From: Bog-1181 sp964565765
GTDB taxonomy: Bacteria; Oederibacteriota; PGYV01; Palsa-1178
DNA length: 9,159 nucleotides
Direction of reading: 5' to 3'
Assembly: GCA_964565765.1 (NCBI GenBank)
Contig: CAZMGF010000066.1
Span: 1 to 9,159 of the forward strand
A program made the translations under genes and the position numbers. Below are positions 6,346-9,159 of the stretch, in pieces (position 1 is the first letter of the stretch; every line of letters begins with the position of its first letter). The notes beneath the pieces are model-generated. The model was not told the DNA's origin. It ran no database searches and saw only the letters and a list, made by a program, of their open reading frames with translations.

Positions 6346-9159
6346 ATGAAACGCTTGTTTAAGTGCATTTTACCTGTATTTATATCCCTGATTTCATCTT
6401 ATATTTTTGCAGCGCCTGAATCCGACCAGCTTATCGTCGACCAGTTCGGCTGGAGGGCCTCTGCCACGCGGCGTGTCGCCATGATTTCCAAGCCAATAAA
6501 CGGTTATAACAATTCTGTAACATTTACCCTTCCCGCCAACGGCGCTGCTTTTCAGCTGAAAAATGTTTCCGATAACAGCGTCGCCTATTCAGGCACACTC
6601 ACACAGTTCAACGGCGGGGCCACACACACCCAGTCCGGGGACCAGGTATGCTGGGCTGACTTTACAGCTTTTAGTACACCGGGCAACTATTATCTTTACG
6701 ACCCGACGAATAATGTGCAGTCCTATAATTTCCAGATAAATGACAATATTTACAATAATGTCCTTATGACGGCGGGGCGCTTCTTTTTTTACCAGCGTTG
6801 CGGCTGCGACATAGACGCCGCGCATGGCGGAAACTGGAACCACGCCGCGTGCCATGAGGGCGCCGGCCAGGATCTCGCGGCCCATTTGTGGAACGGCGCC
6901 GACCAGGGGGCCCCAAAGGATGTCCACGGCGGCTGGCATGATGCCGGGGATTTTAACAAGTATGTGCCTTTCGCCCTTGACGCTGTCTTCGCCCTTATGA
7001 TGGCCTATGAACTGAATCCTTCCGCCTTCGGCGACAACTGGAATATTCCTGAATCGGGAAACGGCGTACCGGATATTCTTGATGAAATAAAATGGGAACT
7101 TGACTGGATGCTCCGTATGCAGAACGCCGACGGCTCGGTCTGCAACAGGACAGGGGTTTTAAATTACGTTACCGCCTACCCGCAGAACGATACGCAGGCG
7201 AGATATTATACTGCGGCTACCACATGGGCCACATCAACACTGGCGGGGCTTGCGGCGCACGGCGCGAGGCTCTTTGCCGCGTACAATACGCAGTATCCCG
7301 GATATTCGGCAACGCTGCTTACTGCGGCGCAGAACGCCTGGACCTATCTGCAGGCCAACACTGCAATGACACCAGCGTCCGGCGCGGACGGGGGCGGGTC
7401 CGGAGGAGGAACCGGCTTTGCGGCGGCGGCAGGAGGTTCCACAACGGATGACGACGCCAGGCGCAGGTTATTTGCGGCGGCGGAGGTTTATAAATCAACC
7501 GGACTTGCGTCCGCAAGGACTTATTTCGAGGCAAACTATAATTCGGCGGCCACAGCGGACGCGGGGAATGGAAACCAGCAGCCGATAACAAGCGGATATT
7601 TTGACCCTTCGGCGTCATGGACGACAAATGAGGCCCTGGTTGTTTACGCTTCGGTGACCGGATACGCCACGACGGCGGCGGTTGTCACGGCAATAAAAAA
7701 TTCCCTGAAAGCAGGCATAGAGAATACTGTAACGGCCAATTATACCGCAAATACCGACGCGTACCGCGCGTATATGTTCGACGGCCATTACTGCTGGGGG
7801 TCCAACCAGATAAAGGGGCAGTGGGCGGCCCTTCCGTTATTCGGGCTGTATCTTAATATCAACCCGGCAAACGCGGCTCTTTATAAGGAAACCGCCGAGG
7901 AATACCTCCATTACTTTCACGGCAGGAACCCGCTATCATACGACTACCTGACCAACATGGGCGCGACAGGCGCGAATCTGTCCGCCGGAAAATCATGCGA
8001 TTCAATTTATCACGGCTGGTTCTACGCGGGCTCGCCCCTTTACTACGGGCCGACATCCACCTACGGCCAGGCGCCTGGTTTTCTGGCGGGCGGGCCTAAC
8101 CAGTATTTTGACGTCTCCACAATAATACCGCCGGCCGGCCAGCCGCCGCAGAAATCATTCAAGGACTGGGGAACGGGCTGGGACGGGACGGAGAACGAGG
8201 ATTCATGGGAAGTGACAGAGCCGGGAATTTATTATCAGGCGAAATATTTTATGGTGCTGGCCTATTTTGCCGGCCAGGCGGGAACCCCGACGCCCACGCA
8301 GACCGCCACAAATTATGCGGGTTCTCCGACTTTTACCATGACATCCACGCAGACATACACTATTACCATGACACCGACTTTGACCAGCACGCCGGCTGTG
8401 ATAATATTAAATACATGTGACACCATGCTCTATAACGGCACCTGGAGCGGGGCAAACGCCGCAAGGGCAATAAACACGAACGCCGCATATATTACCCAGG
8501 GCAGCGGCAGCCTTCAGGTCGCGATAACAACAACCACAGGCTGGAACGACGGGATCGCGAAATGCACGGGGTTTGTCCCCACAAACTGGTCCAACGCGGC
8601 CTCTGTAACACTTGATGTTTATGTTGACCCGGCAAATACCCCGTGGCTTGCCGCTTCATCATATCACCAGCTTGCCATGTATGTTGACAGCGCGCCGAAC
8701 AAATATTACAGGCAGGTAACGACAAACCAGAACCTGGTAACCGGATGGAACCACATAACTTTCACTATAAACTGGGCGCTGGATACGGCCACGCATACCA
8801 CGGATGCGAATCCTGCGCCGATTTCACCAGCGGACCCGATTTCATCATACTTTTTTATCCTGAACTCGGACGCGGCAAATTTAAGCACGGGTACAATTTA
8901 TCTGGATAATATAAACCTTCTTACATCTGGCGGCAATACTCCGACTTTTACGGCGACCGCGACATATTCAAGCACGCCCACGTCCACTTACTCGGCAACC
9001 CCGACTTTCACAGTGACCAGGACAGACACACCGACCTTTACGCAGACATATACCGGCACACCAAGCGCGTCGCCTTCGGTTACTTTCACAATAACGCCGA
9101 CCTATACTTTGACCAAAACACCGACAAACACGGTGACGCAGACTTCGACGCTGTACGCC
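6346..9159 (+). CDS. Secreted modular GH9 endoglucanase-type enzyme, 3'-partial
   Basis: The open frame runs off the right edge after 938 residues. It is predicted to cleave beta-1,4-glucan outside the cell by inversion. Domains: signal peptide 1-22 (IFA|AP); CelD-type N-terminal Ig-like domain about 27-131 ('DQLIVDQFGW'); GH9 catalytic domain about 136-644; Thr/Pro linker 647-683; beta-sandwich about 685-861, probably carbohydrate-binding ('ILNTCDTM' to 'GTIYLDNINLL'); second Thr/Pro linker from 865. Catalytic features: 'GGWHDAGDFNKYV' with Asp199 and Asp202 (water-activating pair), 'VPDILDEIKWELDWMLRMQ', 'HGRNPLSYDYL' at 525-535, 'QAPGFLAGGPNQYF', and Glu625 in 'WEVTEPGIYYQA' as the general acid. 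Cys152, Cys169, His170 and His198 match the zinc site of Ig-bearing GH9 enzymes. The usual 'PHHR' is replaced by 'IYHGWF' (His556 kept, no Arg), so specificity may differ from typical cellulases. It has its own promoter after the terminator of the lipoprotein run. The family call is firm; the exact substrate is not. Confidence 0.95.
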   Translation, partial: MKRLFKCILPVFISLISSYIFAAPESDQLIVDQFGWRASATRRVAMISKPINGYNNSVTFTLPANGAAFQLKNVSDNSVAYSGTLTQFNGGATHTQSGDQVCWADFTAFSTPGNYYLYDPTNNVQSYNFQINDNIYNNVLMTAGRFFFYQRCGCDIDAAHGGNWNHAACHEGAGQDLAAHLWNGADQGAPKDVHGGWHDAGDFNKYVPFALDAVFALMMAYELNPSAFGDNWNIPESGNGVPDILDEIKWELDWMLRMQNADGSVCNRTGVLNYVTAYPQNDTQARYYTAATTWATSTLAGLAAHGARLFAAYNTQYPGYSATLLTAAQNAWTYLQANTAMTPASGADGGGSGGGTGFAAAAGGSTTDDDARRRLFAAAEVYKSTGLASARTYFEANYNSAATADAGNGNQQPITSGYFDPSASWTTNEALVVYASVTGYATTAAVVTAIKNSLKAGIENTVTANYTANTDAYRAYMFDGHYCWGSNQIKGQWAALPLFGLYLNINPANAALYKETAEEYLHYFHGRNPLSYDYLTNMGATGANLSAGKSCDSIYHGWFYAGSPLYYGPTSTYGQAPGFLAGGPNQYFDVSTIIPPAGQPPQKSFKDWGTGWDGTENEDSWEVTEPGIYYQAKYFMVLAYFAGQAGTPTPTQTATNYAGSPTFTMTSTQTYTITMTPTLTSTPAVIILNTCDTMLYNGTWSGANAARAINTNAAYITQGSGSLQVAITTTTGWNDGIAKCTGFVPTNWSNAASVTLDVYVDPANTPWLAASSYHQLAMYVDSAPNKYYRQVTTNQNLVTGWNHITFTINWALDTATHTTDANPAPISPADPISSYFFILNSDAANLSTGTIYLDNINLLTSGGNTPTFTATATYSSTPTSTYSATPTFTVTRTDTPTFTQTYTGTPSASPSVTFTITPTYTLTKTPTNTVTQTSTLYA
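8938..9159 (+). repeat. Degenerate Thr/Pro-linker repeats at the 3' edge
   Basis: This stretch codes for at least 74 residues made of loosely repeated 'TPTFTxTxT' units. The DNA motif CCGACTTT or CCGACCT recurs at 8940, 9000, 9030 and 9096. Similar units occur in the first linker of the same gene (8325, 8370) and in the lipoprotein linker at about 3619. It should form an extended, possibly glycosylated tether to a further module beyond the window. Confidence 0.8.

Noticed and set aside
6589..7627. Reverse-strand open frames inside the GH9 gene
   Set aside because: They lie fully within conserved GH9 catalytic coding sequence and show no start signals or recognisable domains.

Overview
This window comes from a Gram-negative (diderm) bacterium that degrades plant polysaccharide. 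The evidence is an outer-membrane beta-barrel protein, a run of signal-peptide-II lipoproteins and a secreted family 9 glycoside hydrolase. Three of the secreted proteins carry mucin-like Thr/Pro linkers of the type 'TPTFTxTxT'. I associate that style of linker with uncultured candidate phyla such as Goldbacteria, but this is recollection and not something the window proves. All real genes are on the + strand. I saw no tRNA, rRNA, CRISPR array, insertion sequence or integrase.

Layout. Bases 1-1599 hold the 3' part of a gene for a large beta-barrel protein that begins upstream of the window. A promoter at 1615-1642 then starts a five-gene run that ends at a strong, probably bidirectional terminator (5976-6011). 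The run encodes: (1) a secreted stand-alone CBM9-like protein (1662-2399); (2) a lipoprotein with a Pro/Thr linker and a CBM11/CIA30-like jelly-roll module (2437-3369); (3) a second, Cys-rich lipoprotein of the same plan (3433-4509); (4) and (5) two tandem paralogous 220-residue jelly-roll lipoproteins (4598-5260 and 5304-5966). A perfect 14-bp hairpin without a U tract lies between genes 3 and 4. After about 270 bases with no gene, a near-consensus promoter (6284-6312) drives a GH9 endoglucanase-type enzyme that continues past the right edge (6346-9159, 938 residues visible). It has an N-terminal Ig-like domain, a catalytic domain, a Thr/Pro linker, a putative carbohydrate-binding beta-sandwich and a second Thr/Pro linker.

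How the parts may fit together (inference). The GH9 enzyme would cut beta-1,4-glucan outside the cell. The five small exported proteins look non-catalytic and probably bind polysaccharide or oligosaccharide at the cell surface or in the periplasm. The beta-barrel could be a porin for the products, but nothing in it shows that directly. The window has none of the recognisable SusC/SusD, cohesin/dockerin or fibro-slime parts of known cellulose-using systems. The cluster of single-module binding lipoproteins beside a modular cellulase is its most distinctive feature.
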